DNA of 32,451 nucleotides from Acidobacteriota bacterium (GTDB taxonomy: Bacteria > Acidobacteriota > Terriglobia > Terriglobales > Acidobacteriaceae): assembly GCA_003010405.1 (NCBI GenBank), contig PJLO01000026.1:1-32451 (forward strand), in the 5' to 3' direction. The notes under the pieces are model-generated. The model worked only from the letters and a program-made list of their open reading frames with translations. It searched no databases and was not told where the DNA came from. Shown here in pieces: positions 17,022-25,340 of the stretch. The stretch's first letter is position 1; each line of letters opens with the position of its first letter. The translations under genes and the position numbers were made by a program.

Positions 17022-18689
17022 ATGGCTAAAAGACAGAAGCGTTTCTTAGTGCTGGCCGATCGTCCTGTGAACAAGGACGGCTTCATTAAGGAATGGATCG
17101 ACGTGGGATTGGTCGCCATGGACAGTCCCAATGACCCCAAGCCAAGCATCAAGATCGAAAATGGCGTTGTGGTCGAGCTGGATGGGAAGCGCCGCGAAGA
17201 TTTCGACATGATCGATACCTTCATAGCGGACCACTGCGTTGACAAGAGTGTGGCGCAGGAAGCGATGGCCATCGATAGCCTGAAGTTTGCGCGCATGCTG
17301 GTGGACATCAACTGTCCGCGCTCGGAACTGGTTCGCCTGTCGGTTGGCCTAACGCCGGCGAAGGTGGTTTCGATTCTGCGTGAGCTGAACGTTGTCGAAC
17401 TGATGATGGCAATGCAGAAACTGCGTTCGCGCAAGACGCCGATGAATCAGGCGCACGTTACGAACCTGAAGGACTCGGCTCCGTTGCTGGCGGCTGATGC
17501 GGCGGAAGCGGCCTATCGTGGTTTTGCCGAAATCGAGACCACGGTGGGTGTGGTCCGTTACGCTCCGATGAATGCCATGTCCCTGCTGGTTGGGGGGCAG
17601 ACCGGGCGGCCCGGAGTGTTGGCGCAGTGTGCGGTGGAAGAGGCGCTGGAGTTGAGCATGGGCATGCGTGGCCTGACCCACTACGCCGAGACCGTTTCCG
17701 TCTATGGAACCGAGCAGGTGTTTGTGGATGGCGACGATACACCGTGGTCGAAGTCGTTTCTGGCATCGGCGTATGCATCGCGCGGGCTGAAGATGCGCTA
17801 CACCTCGGGCACGGGTTCCGAGGTGCAGATGGGCTATGCGGAAGGAAAGTCAATGCTGTACCTGGAAGTCCGCTGCATCATGGTGACGAAGGGCGCGGGC
17901 GTGCAGGGATTGCAGAACGGCTCCATCAGCTGCATTGGCGTTCCGGGCTCGGTTCCCGGCGGCATCAAGACTGTGCTGGCGGAAAACGTTGCGACTGTGC
18001 TGATGAATCTGGAAGTGGCTTCGGGCAACGATCAGACGTTCACGCACTCAATCGAGCGCAACACGGCCCGCATGCTGATGCAGTTCCTTCCCGGCACCGA
18101 CTTCATCTTCTCCGGCTATGCTGCCGAACCGAATTACGACAACATGTTTGCCGGTTCCACCCACGATGTGGACGACTATGACGATTACCTGGTTTTGCAG
18201 CGCGATCTACAGGTGGATGGCGGCCTGATTCCGGTGACGGAAGAGGGCGTGATCGCCGTTCGCAATAAAGCGGCGCGAGCTTTGCAGGCGGTCTTTGATG
18301 AACTGGGACTTCCTGCGATTACCGACGAAGAAGTGGAGCTGGCGACCTACGCTCACGGCACGAAAGACATTGGCGACCGCAATGTTCCCGAGGATCTGCG
18401 CGCGATTGACGAGTTCATGAAGCGCGGAGGCACGGGGCTGGATGTTGTACGGGCGCTGGCGAAACGGGGCTTCAAGGACATCGCCGAATCCGTACTGCGC
18501 ATGCAAATCGGCAAGGTTGCTGGCGATTACCTGCAGACTTCGGCGGTGTACACGGAAAAGTTCGAGGTGTTGAGCGCCATCAATGATCCGAATGACTACG
18601 AGGGACCCGGTACCGGATATCGCCTTCAGGGCGAGCGCTGGGAGAAGCTGAAGAATATCCCGCAGGCGATCGACCCCAAGGACATCTAG
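17022..18689 (+). CDS. pduC: B12-dependent diol dehydratase, large subunit
   Basis: The 555-residue alpha subunit of propanediol (or glycerol) dehydratase, the signature enzyme of the compartment. It converts 1,2-propanediol to propionaldehyde by adenosylcobalamin radical chemistry in the TIM-barrel active site. Compared from memory with the Klebsiella oxytoca enzyme it is colinear throughout. Active-site residues are kept as H145 (QAHVTN), E172 (EIETTVGVVRYAP) and D337 (GNDQTFTHS), two positions later than H143, E170 and D335. The substrate-region segment LQNGSISCIGVPG and the C-terminal TGYRLQGERWEKLKNIP are also conserved. Sequence alone does not settle propanediol against glycerol as substrate. 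GGGGAG lies before the ATG; 12 bp after pduB. Confidence 0.97.
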   Translation: MAKRQKRFLVLADRPVNKDGFIKEWIDVGLVAMDSPNDPKPSIKIENGVVVELDGKRREDFDMIDTFIADHCVDKSVAQEAMAIDSLKFARMLVDINCPRSELVRLSVGLTPAKVVSILRELNVVELMMAMQKLRSRKTPMNQAHVTNLKDSAPLLAADAAEAAYRGFAEIETTVGVVRYAPMNAMSLLVGGQTGRPGVLAQCAVEEALELSMGMRGLTHYAETVSVYGTEQVFVDGDDTPWSKSFLASAYASRGLKMRYTSGTGSEVQMGYAEGKSMLYLEVRCIMVTKGAGVQGLQNGSISCIGVPGSVPGGIKTVLAENVATVLMNLEVASGNDQTFTHSIERNTARMLMQFLPGTDFIFSGYAAEPNYDNMFAGSTHDVDDYDDYLVLQRDLQVDGGLIPVTEEGVIAVRNKAARALQAVFDELGLPAITDEEVELATYAHGTKDIGDRNVPEDLRAIDEFMKRGGTGLDVVRALAKRGFKDIAESVLRMQIGKVAGDYLQTSAVYTEKFEVLSAINDPNDYEGPGTGYRLQGERWEKLKNIPQAIDPKDI

Positions 18690-18707
18690 GGTGGAGGTTT
18701 GGACAAA

Positions 18708-19352
18708 ATGCAAATATCGGAAGAACTGGTAAGGCAGATCATCCTGGATGTGTTGAAGCAGGAGCAGGGTGAGGGCAAACCTGCCAAGCGCCAGGATGAG
18801 CAGGTTCCGCCTCTTTCGTTCAAAGAGCTCGGCCCGGCCAAGACGGGAACCGACCGCAACGAGGTGGTTATTGGAGTGCCGCCGGCTTTTGGCACCCACA
18901 TGACCAAAACCATTATTGATATCCCGCACAGAGAAGTGCTGAAGGAACTGTTTGCAGGGATCGAGGAAGAGGGTGTCAAAGCGCGTCTCGTTCGTGTCAA
19001 CCGCACGGCCGACGTGGGAGCCGTTGCCCATGATGCCGCGGTACTGAGCGGATCGGGCATTGGCATCGGAATTCTTTGCCGGGGGACGACGGTGATTCAC
19101 CAGCGGGACCTGGAAATTCTCCAGAACCTCGAATTATTTCCGCAGTCTCCACTGGTAGACAAGGATGCGCTGCGCGCGATTGGACGCAATGCGGCCAAGT
19201 ACGCGAAGGGCGAGCATCCGAGTCCGGTTCCGACGCGCAACGATCCGATGGCCCGCCCGAAGTATCAGGGGTTGGCGGCGTTGCTTCATAACAAAGAGAC
19301 CCAGTATGTGAAACCAGGTGCGCCGAGCACGGAACTTTCCGTGCAGCTCTAG
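18708..19352 (+). CDS. pduD: Diol dehydratase, medium subunit
   Basis: The 214-residue beta subunit, which with PduC holds the cobalamin. The N-terminus MQISEELVRQIILDVLKQEQ is an amphipathic encapsulation peptide like that of Salmonella PduD, followed by a polar linker. Then comes the core, with EVVIGVPPAFGTHMTKTI, GSGIGIGILCRGTTVIHQRD and LFPQSPLV. ATG 18708 is chosen because GGAGG is ten bases upstream; a TTG at 18699 is too close to it. The peptide would direct the PduCDE complex into the shell, which is known for the enteric protein and inferred here. Confidence 0.96.
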   Translation: MQISEELVRQIILDVLKQEQGEGKPAKRQDEQVPPLSFKELGPAKTGTDRNEVVIGVPPAFGTHMTKTIIDIPHREVLKELFAGIEEEGVKARLVRVNRTADVGAVAHDAAVLSGSGIGIGILCRGTTVIHQRDLEILQNLELFPQSPLVDKDALRAIGRNAAKYAKGEHPSPVPTRNDPMARPKYQGLAALLHNKETQYVKPGAPSTELSVQL

Positions 19353-19375
19353 AGGAAACGAGGAGGAATGAATTC

Positions 19376-19909
19376 ATGGCTCAACAGGGAAGTGAACTTT
19401 CCCCCGAAATGATTGCAGCCGCCGTCAAGCGCGTACTGGCTTCGCTGAATGAATCGGCGGGCAAGAGTGGCACGGTAAATCCGGCGAGCACTGCCGGAGG
19501 GCTGGATGCAAAAAAAGATTATCCGCTGGCGATCAAGCGGCGTGACCTGGTGAAGTCCGCAACCGGGCTAGCGCTTGACGCAATCACTCTGGACAAGGTC
19601 GTGGAGGGCAAGATCGGCTTCGACGACATGAAGATCCACCCTGACACCCTGGAGTATCAGGCTCAGATTGCCATCAGCGCGGGACGTCCGCACATTGCGA
19701 AAAACCTGCGCCGCGCAGCGGAGTTGACGCGCATTCCGGATGCGCGGGTGCTGGAAATCTACAATGCGCTGCGGCCCTACCGCTCCACCCGGCAGCAGCT
19801 TCTGGATATCGCCGACGAGCTAGAGACGAAGTATCAGGCCAAGATCTGCGCCGGCTTCGTGCGGGAAGCGCTGGCAGTGTATGAGAAGCGGGGACGCATT
19901 AAGAAATAG
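19376..19909 (+). CDS. pduE: Diol dehydratase, small subunit
   Basis: The 177-residue gamma subunit, similar in length to enteric PduE (173). Family features are DYPLAIKRRDLVKSATG, LDAITLDKVVEGKIGFDDM, then LEYQAQIAISAGRPHIAKNL and RPYRSTRQQLLDIADELE. The first 25 residues (SPEMIAAAVKRVLASLNES) form a second encapsulation-peptide-like helix, followed by a Gly/Ser/Thr-rich linker. A strong AGGAGG precedes the ATG. Completes the dehydratase trimer; 23 bp after pduD and 18 bp before pduG. Confidence 0.96.
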   Translation: MAQQGSELSPEMIAAAVKRVLASLNESAGKSGTVNPASTAGGLDAKKDYPLAIKRRDLVKSATGLALDAITLDKVVEGKIGFDDMKIHPDTLEYQAQIAISAGRPHIAKNLRRAAELTRIPDARVLEIYNALRPYRSTRQQLLDIADELETKYQAKICAGFVREALAVYEKRGRIKK

Positions 19910-19927
19910 CCACCAAGGATTTCCGGC

Positions 19928-21757
19928 ATGCGTTATATCGCGGGTGTGGATGTTGGCAACAACACGACGGAAATCGCGATCGGAGAGGTCTCCGGCAAGG
20001 GGAAGGTGCGGTTTCTATCCAGCGCGATGGTGCGAACCGTTGGCATCAAGGGGACGCTTCGCAACGTAATCGGCATCATCGACGCTCTGGATCTGGCGTT
20101 GCAGCCGCTGGCAATTCAGCGGAAGGATCTGAGCGTCGTGCTGCTGAATGAAGCCACGCCGGTGATTGGCGATATCGCCATGGAGACCATCACCGAAACC
20201 ATCATCACCGAATCGGCCATGATCGGCCACAATCCCTCGACTCCCGGGGGGCAGGGGTTGGGGCTGGGGCAGACGATCGGTCTGCCCGAGTTGGCCGCGG
20301 TTGCGGCGGATGCACAACCTTGGGTAGTGATCATACCGGGCACGGCGGAGTTTGCCGATGCTGCCGAGCAGCTGAAGCGGGCGCTGTCGCGCGGGCTGAA
20401 AATTGCGGGGGCCATCGTTCAGAAAGATGACGGCGTGCTAATCAACAACCGCCTGCCTCAGCCGATACCCATCGTCGATGAAGTGAAATTCATCGACCGG
20501 GTACCGGTCGGGATGCCGGCGGCGCTGGAAGTCGCCCAGCCTGGGCGCACCATAGAAAAACTTTCCAATCCTTTCGACATAGCCACGCTGTTTCACCTGG
20601 ACCCGGAGGAAACGCGCAAGGTGGTTCCGATTGCACGGGCTCTGATGGGGACACGCAGCGCGGTGGTGATCAAAACGCCAAAAGGAGATATCGAGGAGCG
20701 GCGCATCCCGGCAGGCAAGATCATTCTGCTGGGACATCGACAGAAGGTAGAGGTTCCGGTGGACGAGGGCGCCGACGCCATTATGGCGAAGGTGGCCGAT
20801 GTCTATCCGATGGAGGAGGTACAGGCGGAGCCTGGGACCAATGTAGGCGGGATGTTCGAGCATGTCCGCCAGGTGATGGCGGATCTGACCGATCAGCCGG
20901 TCAGCACGATTCGGGTGCAGGACATTCTGGCGGTGGATACTTTCAAACCGCAGCAGATTCTGGGCAGTCTTGCCGGTGAGTATGCGCTGGGCAACGCAGT
21001 GGGACTGGCGGCCATGGTGCACACTCAGAAGCTGCCGATGCAGCGACTGGCGAGGAAGCTGGAAGAAGAGATTGGGATTCAGACAATGGTCGGTGGAGTA
21101 GAGGCGGACATGGCTATCCGGGGTGCGCTGACCACTCCGGGAACCGATGCTCCGCTGGCGATTGTCGACGTGGGCGGCGGCTCCACTGATGCCTCGGTGA
21201 TTAACACCAGCTGCGAGATCAAGAGTACCCATCAGGCTGGTGCCGGGGACATGGTGACGATGCTGATCAACACCGAGCTTGGCCTGGAGGATTTTGACCT
21301 TGCGGAGAACATCAAGAAGTATCCGCTGGCGAAGGTGGAGAGCCTGTTTCACATGAGGCACGAGGACGGCTCGGTGCAGTTTTTCCAGCAGGCACTGGAT
21401 CCAAGATTATTCGGGCGGGTGGTGGTGCTAACCGATAGCGGCCCGTTACCGTTGGAAACCCGGCAACTGCTGTCCAAGATTGTGGATGTGCGGCGTCAGG
21501 CGAAAAGGAAAGTGTTTGTAAAAAACGCGCTGCGTGCGCTGGAGCGGGTGGCCCCGGCGAACAATATACGCCTGATCAGTTTTGTGGCGATGGTGGGCGG
21601 ATCGGGACTTGACTTCGAAATTCCGAGCATGATCTCGGACGCGCTGCAGGAGTACGGCGTCGTTACAGGCAGGGCAAACGTGCGAGGGACGGAAGGCCCA
21701 CGCAACGCGGTCGCTACCGGATTGGTGCTGGCCTACGCAGAAGAGTTCGGAGGCTAG
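19928..21757 (+). CDS. pduG: Diol dehydratase reactivase, large subunit
   Basis: A 609-residue Hsp70-like ATPase that exchanges damaged cobalamin out of inactivated dehydratase. The nucleotide-binding elements are IAGVDVGNNTTEIAIGEV at the N-terminus and the second phosphate loop LAIVDVGGGSTDASVINTS near residue 410. The inserted swivel domain lies between them, with TPVIGDIAMETITETIITES. The C-terminal segment VGGSGLDFEIPSMISDAL completes the fold. The length matches enteric PduG/DdrA (610). AAGGA before the ATG. Works with PduH encoded six bases downstream. Confidence 0.96.
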   Translation: MRYIAGVDVGNNTTEIAIGEVSGKGKVRFLSSAMVRTVGIKGTLRNVIGIIDALDLALQPLAIQRKDLSVVLLNEATPVIGDIAMETITETIITESAMIGHNPSTPGGQGLGLGQTIGLPELAAVAADAQPWVVIIPGTAEFADAAEQLKRALSRGLKIAGAIVQKDDGVLINNRLPQPIPIVDEVKFIDRVPVGMPAALEVAQPGRTIEKLSNPFDIATLFHLDPEETRKVVPIARALMGTRSAVVIKTPKGDIEERRIPAGKIILLGHRQKVEVPVDEGADAIMAKVADVYPMEEVQAEPGTNVGGMFEHVRQVMADLTDQPVSTIRVQDILAVDTFKPQQILGSLAGEYALGNAVGLAAMVHTQKLPMQRLARKLEEEIGIQTMVGGVEADMAIRGALTTPGTDAPLAIVDVGGGSTDASVINTSCEIKSTHQAGAGDMVTMLINTELGLEDFDLAENIKKYPLAKVESLFHMRHEDGSVQFFQQALDPRLFGRVVVLTDSGPLPLETRQLLSKIVDVRRQAKRKVFVKNALRALERVAPANNIRLISFVAMVGGSGLDFEIPSMISDALQEYGVVTGRANVRGTEGPRNAVATGLVLAYAEEFGG

Positions 21758-21763
21758 GTGAAG

Positions 21764-22270
21764 ATGGCGGAGCTTTCCTCAATTGAGCAGGAGCGGAAAC
21801 CGACGGTGCGGGTCATCGCCTGCCAAATCGGGGAGCGTGAGCTGTCGCCCATTCTGTGGGGGCTGGAGGAGGAGGGTATCCCATCGGAAGTTCAAAGCGT
21901 ATCGGGCGGAGAAGCCGTGGCACTGGCCAGACAGGCGGCGCAAATGTCGGCGCTGAACGTGGGAGTCGCTCTGCATGGCGGGGAGGGCAAGGCGGTTTTG
22001 CATCATCGCGATCTTGCCGAGGGAGCCCCGCTGTTTACACTGCCGCTGCAAGGTGTAGAGAGCTTCCGGCTGCGGCTGCTGGGCATGAATGCCGCGCGTC
22101 TGGTGAAAGGCGAGCCGCTGCTTTTCGGCGAAGAGCCGGTGACGGCGGCTTCGGCTGATGACCCGCCGGAGGTGGCGTTCGAGCGGCAGGCCTGTGGCTT
22201 GCGACCAGGTTCGGAAGAACTACTGGAAGTGGTTGTGCGCACGGTAATCGAGCTTCTGGGGAAAGGGTAA
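21764..22270 (+). CDS. pduH: Diol dehydratase reactivase, small subunit, C-terminally extended
   Basis: A 168-residue protein whose first 125 residues align with DdrB/PduH: ELSPILWGLEEEGIPSEVQ, then LNVGVALHGGEGKAVLHHRD and LGMNAARLVKGEPL. It resembles the dehydratase medium-subunit fold and swaps with PduD during reactivation. Enteric PduH ends near that point (about 116-125 residues), whereas this protein continues for about 45 residues (AFERQACGLRPGSEELLEVV). GGAGG ten bases before ATG 21764 favours that start; a GTG at 21758 would add two residues. Immediately follows pduG. Confidence 0.9.
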   Translation: MAELSSIEQERKPTVRVIACQIGERELSPILWGLEEEGIPSEVQSVSGGEAVALARQAAQMSALNVGVALHGGEGKAVLHHRDLAEGAPLFTLPLQGVESFRLRLLGMNAARLVKGEPLLFGEEPVTAASADDPPEVAFERQACGLRPGSEELLEVVVRTVIELLGKG

Positions 22271-22276
22271 GGATTC

Positions 22277-22834
22277 ATGCAATCAAGTCTTGGATTGATT
22301 GAGACCCTTGGGTATGTAGCGGCGACTGAGGCTGCCGACGCCGGAAGCAAGGCGGCCAATGTCACTTTGCGCGGGTATGAGCGTGGGCGTGCGGGGCTGA
22401 TAACAGTCAAGTTCGCGGGAGAGGTTGCGGCGGTTCGCGCTGCGGTGACGGCGGGGGCCACAGCTGCGCGCAGGGTTGGGATGGTGCTGGCCGTGCACGT
22501 AATAGCGCATCCGGTCCGGGCCCTGGAGGTTATTTCCGAAGGCTGGAAGAGTCAAGAGGAGAAAAAGCAGTCAGGTGAAGAAGCAAAAGAAGCTGGGCCA
22601 GCGCCTCCTGAACCTGCTGGGGTGTCCGAGGAAGTTACGGAAGAAGTTATAGGAGAAGCAACTGGGGCAGAGGAGCCACTCAAAGAAGTTAAAGAAGTTA
22701 CTCCAGAACTTACTCAAGTAAAGGAAGAAGTAGCGGAGGGATCTGCCAAGCCCGAAAACAAGCCCGCCGAAGCCGCAGGCCCGGCCAGAATTCAGCGCAA
22801 AGAAAAGTCAAAAGGGAAGAGCAAACGGAAGTAA
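22277..22834 (+). CDS. BMC-H shell protein with long charged tail (PduK-like layout)
   Basis: A 185-residue protein: one BMC domain (residues 1-90; SSLGLIETLGYVAATEAADA through VLAVHVIAHPVRALEVISEG) and a tail of about 95 residues. The tail is rich in Glu, Lys, Pro and Ala, with repeated KEV/EEV units, and ends in a basic cluster (RKEKSKGKSKRK). The pore region reads RGRAGLITVKFAG rather than the usual KIGSG, so its pore differs from that of the first BMC-H. PduK also carries a C-terminal extension, but PduK has an iron-sulphur cysteine motif and this protein has no cysteine. The tail DNA is richer in A (GAAGAAGTTA-type codons) than the BMC domain. The TAAGGA before ATG supports the start. 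Confidence 0.9.
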   Translation: MQSSLGLIETLGYVAATEAADAGSKAANVTLRGYERGRAGLITVKFAGEVAAVRAAVTAGATAARRVGMVLAVHVIAHPVRALEVISEGWKSQEEKKQSGEEAKEAGPAPPEPAGVSEEVTEEVIGEATGAEEPLKEVKEVTPELTQVKEEVAEGSAKPENKPAEAAGPARIQRKEKSKGKSKRK

Positions 22835-22873
22835 GGGAGATTGTTGGTCGCGGAAAGCTGGGAGTCTCAGAGT

Positions 22874-22909
22874 TTGCGGATAAGGAACTCGCTGCAGGTT
22901 CCTCCGCAA
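22874..22909 (+). other. Strong intercistronic hairpin before the second BMC-T gene
   Basis: TTGCGG (22874-22879) plus AGGAAC (22883-22888) pair with GTTCCT plus CCGCAA (22898-22909). This gives 12 base pairs with a 3-nt bulge (ATA) and a 9-nt loop. No T-run follows, so it is more likely an mRNA processing or stability element than a terminator. It sits in the 112-nt gap between shell genes, 26 bases before the AAGGAG of the next gene. Confidence 0.65.
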
Positions 22910-22946
22910 GAGTTATGAGGGAGTTGAGAACAATAAGGAGCATATC

Positions 22947-23570
22947 GTGGCCGAACTTCGCGCGTTTACTTATCTGGATCGCTTACAGCCCCAATTTACC
23001 GCTTATCTTGGAGCGAACATGAGAGGCTACTTACCCGTGGTGGGCATGGCCGCCACAATCATCGAGATCGCGCCTGGGTTGGCGATCAACGAGGTTGCCG
23101 ACGCGGTTCTGAAAGCCGCCTTTGTGCAGCCGGGACTGATGGTTGTGGAACGCAGCTTCGGTGTTCTGGAATTTCATTCCAAGGCTCAGGCCGACGTGAA
23201 ATACGCGGGTGAGGCGGGGCTGTCCTACCTGGGCCTCAAGCTCGAAGACCGGGTCAAGCCAAAGATTTACAGCTCGGAAATCATTCACAAAGTAAACGAC
23301 TACCACGCCCAAATGGTGAACGTGTCGCGGCTGGCTTCGGTGCTGATTGCCGGGCAGGACATGTACATCATGGAGGTGGCTCCGGCGGGCTACATTGCGC
23401 TGGCGGCCAACGAAGCGGAGAAGAACGCGAACGTCACGCTGGTCGATTGCCGCTTGTTCGGCGCGGTCGGACGCCTCTACTTGGGCGGCAAGGAGGCCGA
23501 CATTGCGCGCGCGGCACAGGCAGCCGAGACGGCGATTAAAAACATCGTCGGGGTCGAAGGTAAGGTTTAG
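22947..23570 (+). CDS. BMC-T shell protein, stacked-trimer type
   Basis: A 207-residue tandem-BMC protein: domain one from RAFTYLDRLQPQFTAYLG to about residue 100, domain two from about 105 (KPKIYSSEIIHKVNDYHAQM) to the end. The motif AANEAEKNANVTLVD followed by FGAVGRLYLGG, and the opening YLDRLQPQ, recall the BMC-T proteins of the Haliangium ochraceum compartment that stack face to face with a gated pore. This is from memory, not alignment. It is distinct from PduB, PduT (no iron-sulphur cysteine in a pore position) and EutL. GTG start with AAGGAG seven bases upstream. A large gated pore would suit cofactor or CoA traffic. Confidence 0.85.
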   Translation: MAELRAFTYLDRLQPQFTAYLGANMRGYLPVVGMAATIIEIAPGLAINEVADAVLKAAFVQPGLMVVERSFGVLEFHSKAQADVKYAGEAGLSYLGLKLEDRVKPKIYSSEIIHKVNDYHAQMVNVSRLASVLIAGQDMYIMEVAPAGYIALAANEAEKNANVTLVDCRLFGAVGRLYLGGKEADIARAAQAAETAIKNIVGVEGKV

Positions 23571-23614
23571 CTGGCCGGGCGGGTTAGGTCAATTCTGAAG
23601 ATAGCGAGGGTGCG

Positions 23615-24511
23615 GTGACAATCAGTGCTTCAGCGAACCAGCTCCTGAAGACCTTCGAGGCTTCCCTGGAGCTGAATAAAAACGGAGTGCACAAAACCGA
23701 GTTGTTTGCCGGGGTGGACCTGGGAACGGCCTACATCGTCACGGCTGTGGTAGACGGCGATGGGGTTCCGGTGGCCGGAGCGCTGACCCGCAGCCGTTCC
23801 AGTATTCGGGATGGCCTCGTGCTCGACTACATGGGCGCGATCCGGTTGTTACGCGAGCAGGTAACGGCCATACGCGGCGCGGGTTATGCAATCCAGCGCG
23901 CGGCCGCCGCCTTTCCGCCCGGGACCATGGGCCAGAATGCCAGGGCATTTAGGAACGTGCTGGAGGCCTCGGATCTGGATTGTTCGGGGCTGATCGATGA
24001 GCCGAGCGCGGCGGCGCAGGTGCTCGGCATTCGCGAGGGCGCGGTAGTGGATATAGGCGGCGGCACCACTGGAATCTCGGTCCTGCGCGAAGGCGAGGTG
24101 GTCTACACCGCAGATGAAGCCACTGGAGGGATGCATCTGGATTTGGTGCTGGCGGGTAACTTCAAAATCGAGGTGCAGGAGGCCGAGAGGATGAAGACCA
24201 ACGCATCGCGGCAGCGCGAGCTGTTTCCGCTGGTCCGGCCGGTCTTCCAGAAGATGGCCAGCATCGTGAACCACCACCTGAAGGGGCACCGGGTGGAGAT
24301 GCTGTACTTGGTCGGCGGCACCAGCTGTTTTCCGGGGATTGTGGAGGTTATGGAGGAGGAGACCGGGCTGGCCGTTTCTCGTCCGGACAATCCTCTGCTG
24401 GTAACTCCGCTGGGGATTGCCCTGCACTGTGCGCGAATGAACGGCGCAAAGCTGGCGGCAGCGCAGTCAGGCGGGAAGGCCGGAAACGGGAGCGGCCAGA
24501 GAGTGCAATGA
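23615..24511 (+). CDS. eutJ: EutJ-like Hsp70-type ATPase
   Basis: A 298-residue actin/Hsp70-fold protein. Phosphate loop one is FAGVDLGTAYIVTAVVDGDG, phosphate loop two AVVDIGGGTTGISVLREG, and the adenosine segment EMLYLVGGTSCFPGIVE. DEPSAAAQVLGI matches the EutJ/DnaK family. EutJ is a putative chaperone of ethanolamine and some diol compartments with no settled function. The first 25 residues form a helix ahead of the fold. GTG start follows GAGG. The stop overlaps the flavoprotein ATG (ATGA), so translation is coupled. Confidence 0.9.
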   Translation: MTISASANQLLKTFEASLELNKNGVHKTELFAGVDLGTAYIVTAVVDGDGVPVAGALTRSRSSIRDGLVLDYMGAIRLLREQVTAIRGAGYAIQRAAAAFPPGTMGQNARAFRNVLEASDLDCSGLIDEPSAAAQVLGIREGAVVDIGGGTTGISVLREGEVVYTADEATGGMHLDLVLAGNFKIEVQEAERMKTNASRQRELFPLVRPVFQKMASIVNHHLKGHRVEMLYLVGGTSCFPGIVEVMEEETGLAVSRPDNPLLVTPLGIALHCARMNGAKLAAAQSGGKAGNGSGQRVQ

Positions 24512-25317
24512 AAGACGAACGAATCGAACAGGCGGTAGTCGAAGTTCTGAAGCGGCTGTTGCCGGCGTTGGGCGTCAACGGCTCGCGCGGCAAGCTCATT
24601 GTCGTTTTCACCGGCGCCACTGTCGGCTCGGTGGAAGCGATTACCGAACTGCGGCAGCTTATCCTGCGGGGCTTCGAACTGCAGCTGGTTTTCTCGGAAA
24701 CGGCTGAACATATTTACGGCCAGTGGGTGCGGGACGGGCTGGCGGGCTTTCCCTGCTGGGATCAGTTGCCGCCGGTTACGTGGTTGCGCGCGCTGCGGGA
24801 GACACGGGCGGTAGTGGTGCCGCTGCTGAGCGTGAGCTCCTTGTCCAAGCTTGCGCTGCTGATTGCCGACAGCCAGACGGGAAATTTCATGCTGCACGGG
24901 CTGTTCACTGGAAAGCCGGTGATCGTCGCCCGCAATGGCTTTGAGCCCAATACCAAGGGCCGCGCCGAGCTGGGCTTTAACCACGGCTGGCCGGAGCTGA
25001 CGAGGGTGATTGAGGAGCGCGCCCGGACGGTGGCCAGTTACGGCTGCGTGCTGGTGGATATCACTCAACTGAGCGTCACGGTTGCGGCGGCGCTGGCGGA
25101 TGAAGCCGAGCCGGAGCCTGCCGTGGCAACGCGTCAGGTGACAACATCGCGCACGTTGATTGCGCATCCGGGAGGGCTGGTCACGGCAGGCGATGTGATC
25201 GCAGCGCATCGGCAGGGAGCCGACCTGCACTGCTCGCCTCGGGCGCTGGTGACTCCGCTGGCGCGTGAGCTGGCGGCGCAGCACGGTGTTTGCATCGTGC
25301 GGGACGAGAGCTGCTAA
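24508..25317 (+). CDS. BMC-associated flavoprotein
   Basis: A 269-residue protein with a Flavoprotein (Dfp/UbiX-like FMN-binding) fold: GKLIVVFTGATVGSVEAI as the first strand and loop, ELVFSETAEHIYG-type second strand (here QLVFSETAEHIYG), then VVPLLSVSSLSKLALLIADS with a later GKPVIVARNG. The N-terminus DERIEQAVVEVLKRLLPALG is an amphipathic helix of encapsulation-peptide type. Family members of this kind are found in several BMC loci without a proven reaction. Here it could replace PduS-type redox chemistry or take part in cobalamin reduction for PduO. It overlaps eutJ by four bases and lies 23 bp before the vertex protein gene. Catalytic role is unassigned. Confidence 0.8.
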   Translation: MKDERIEQAVVEVLKRLLPALGVNGSRGKLIVVFTGATVGSVEAITELRQLILRGFELQLVFSETAEHIYGQWVRDGLAGFPCWDQLPPVTWLRALRETRAVVVPLLSVSSLSKLALLIADSQTGNFMLHGLFTGKPVIVARNGFEPNTKGRAELGFNHGWPELTRVIEERARTVASYGCVLVDITQLSVTVAAALADEAEPEPAVATRQVTTSRTLIAHPGGLVTAGDVIAAHRQGADLHCSPRALVTPLARELAAQHGVCIVRDESC

Positions 25318-25340
25318 CGAAGAATCAGGAGGACGGTTGG

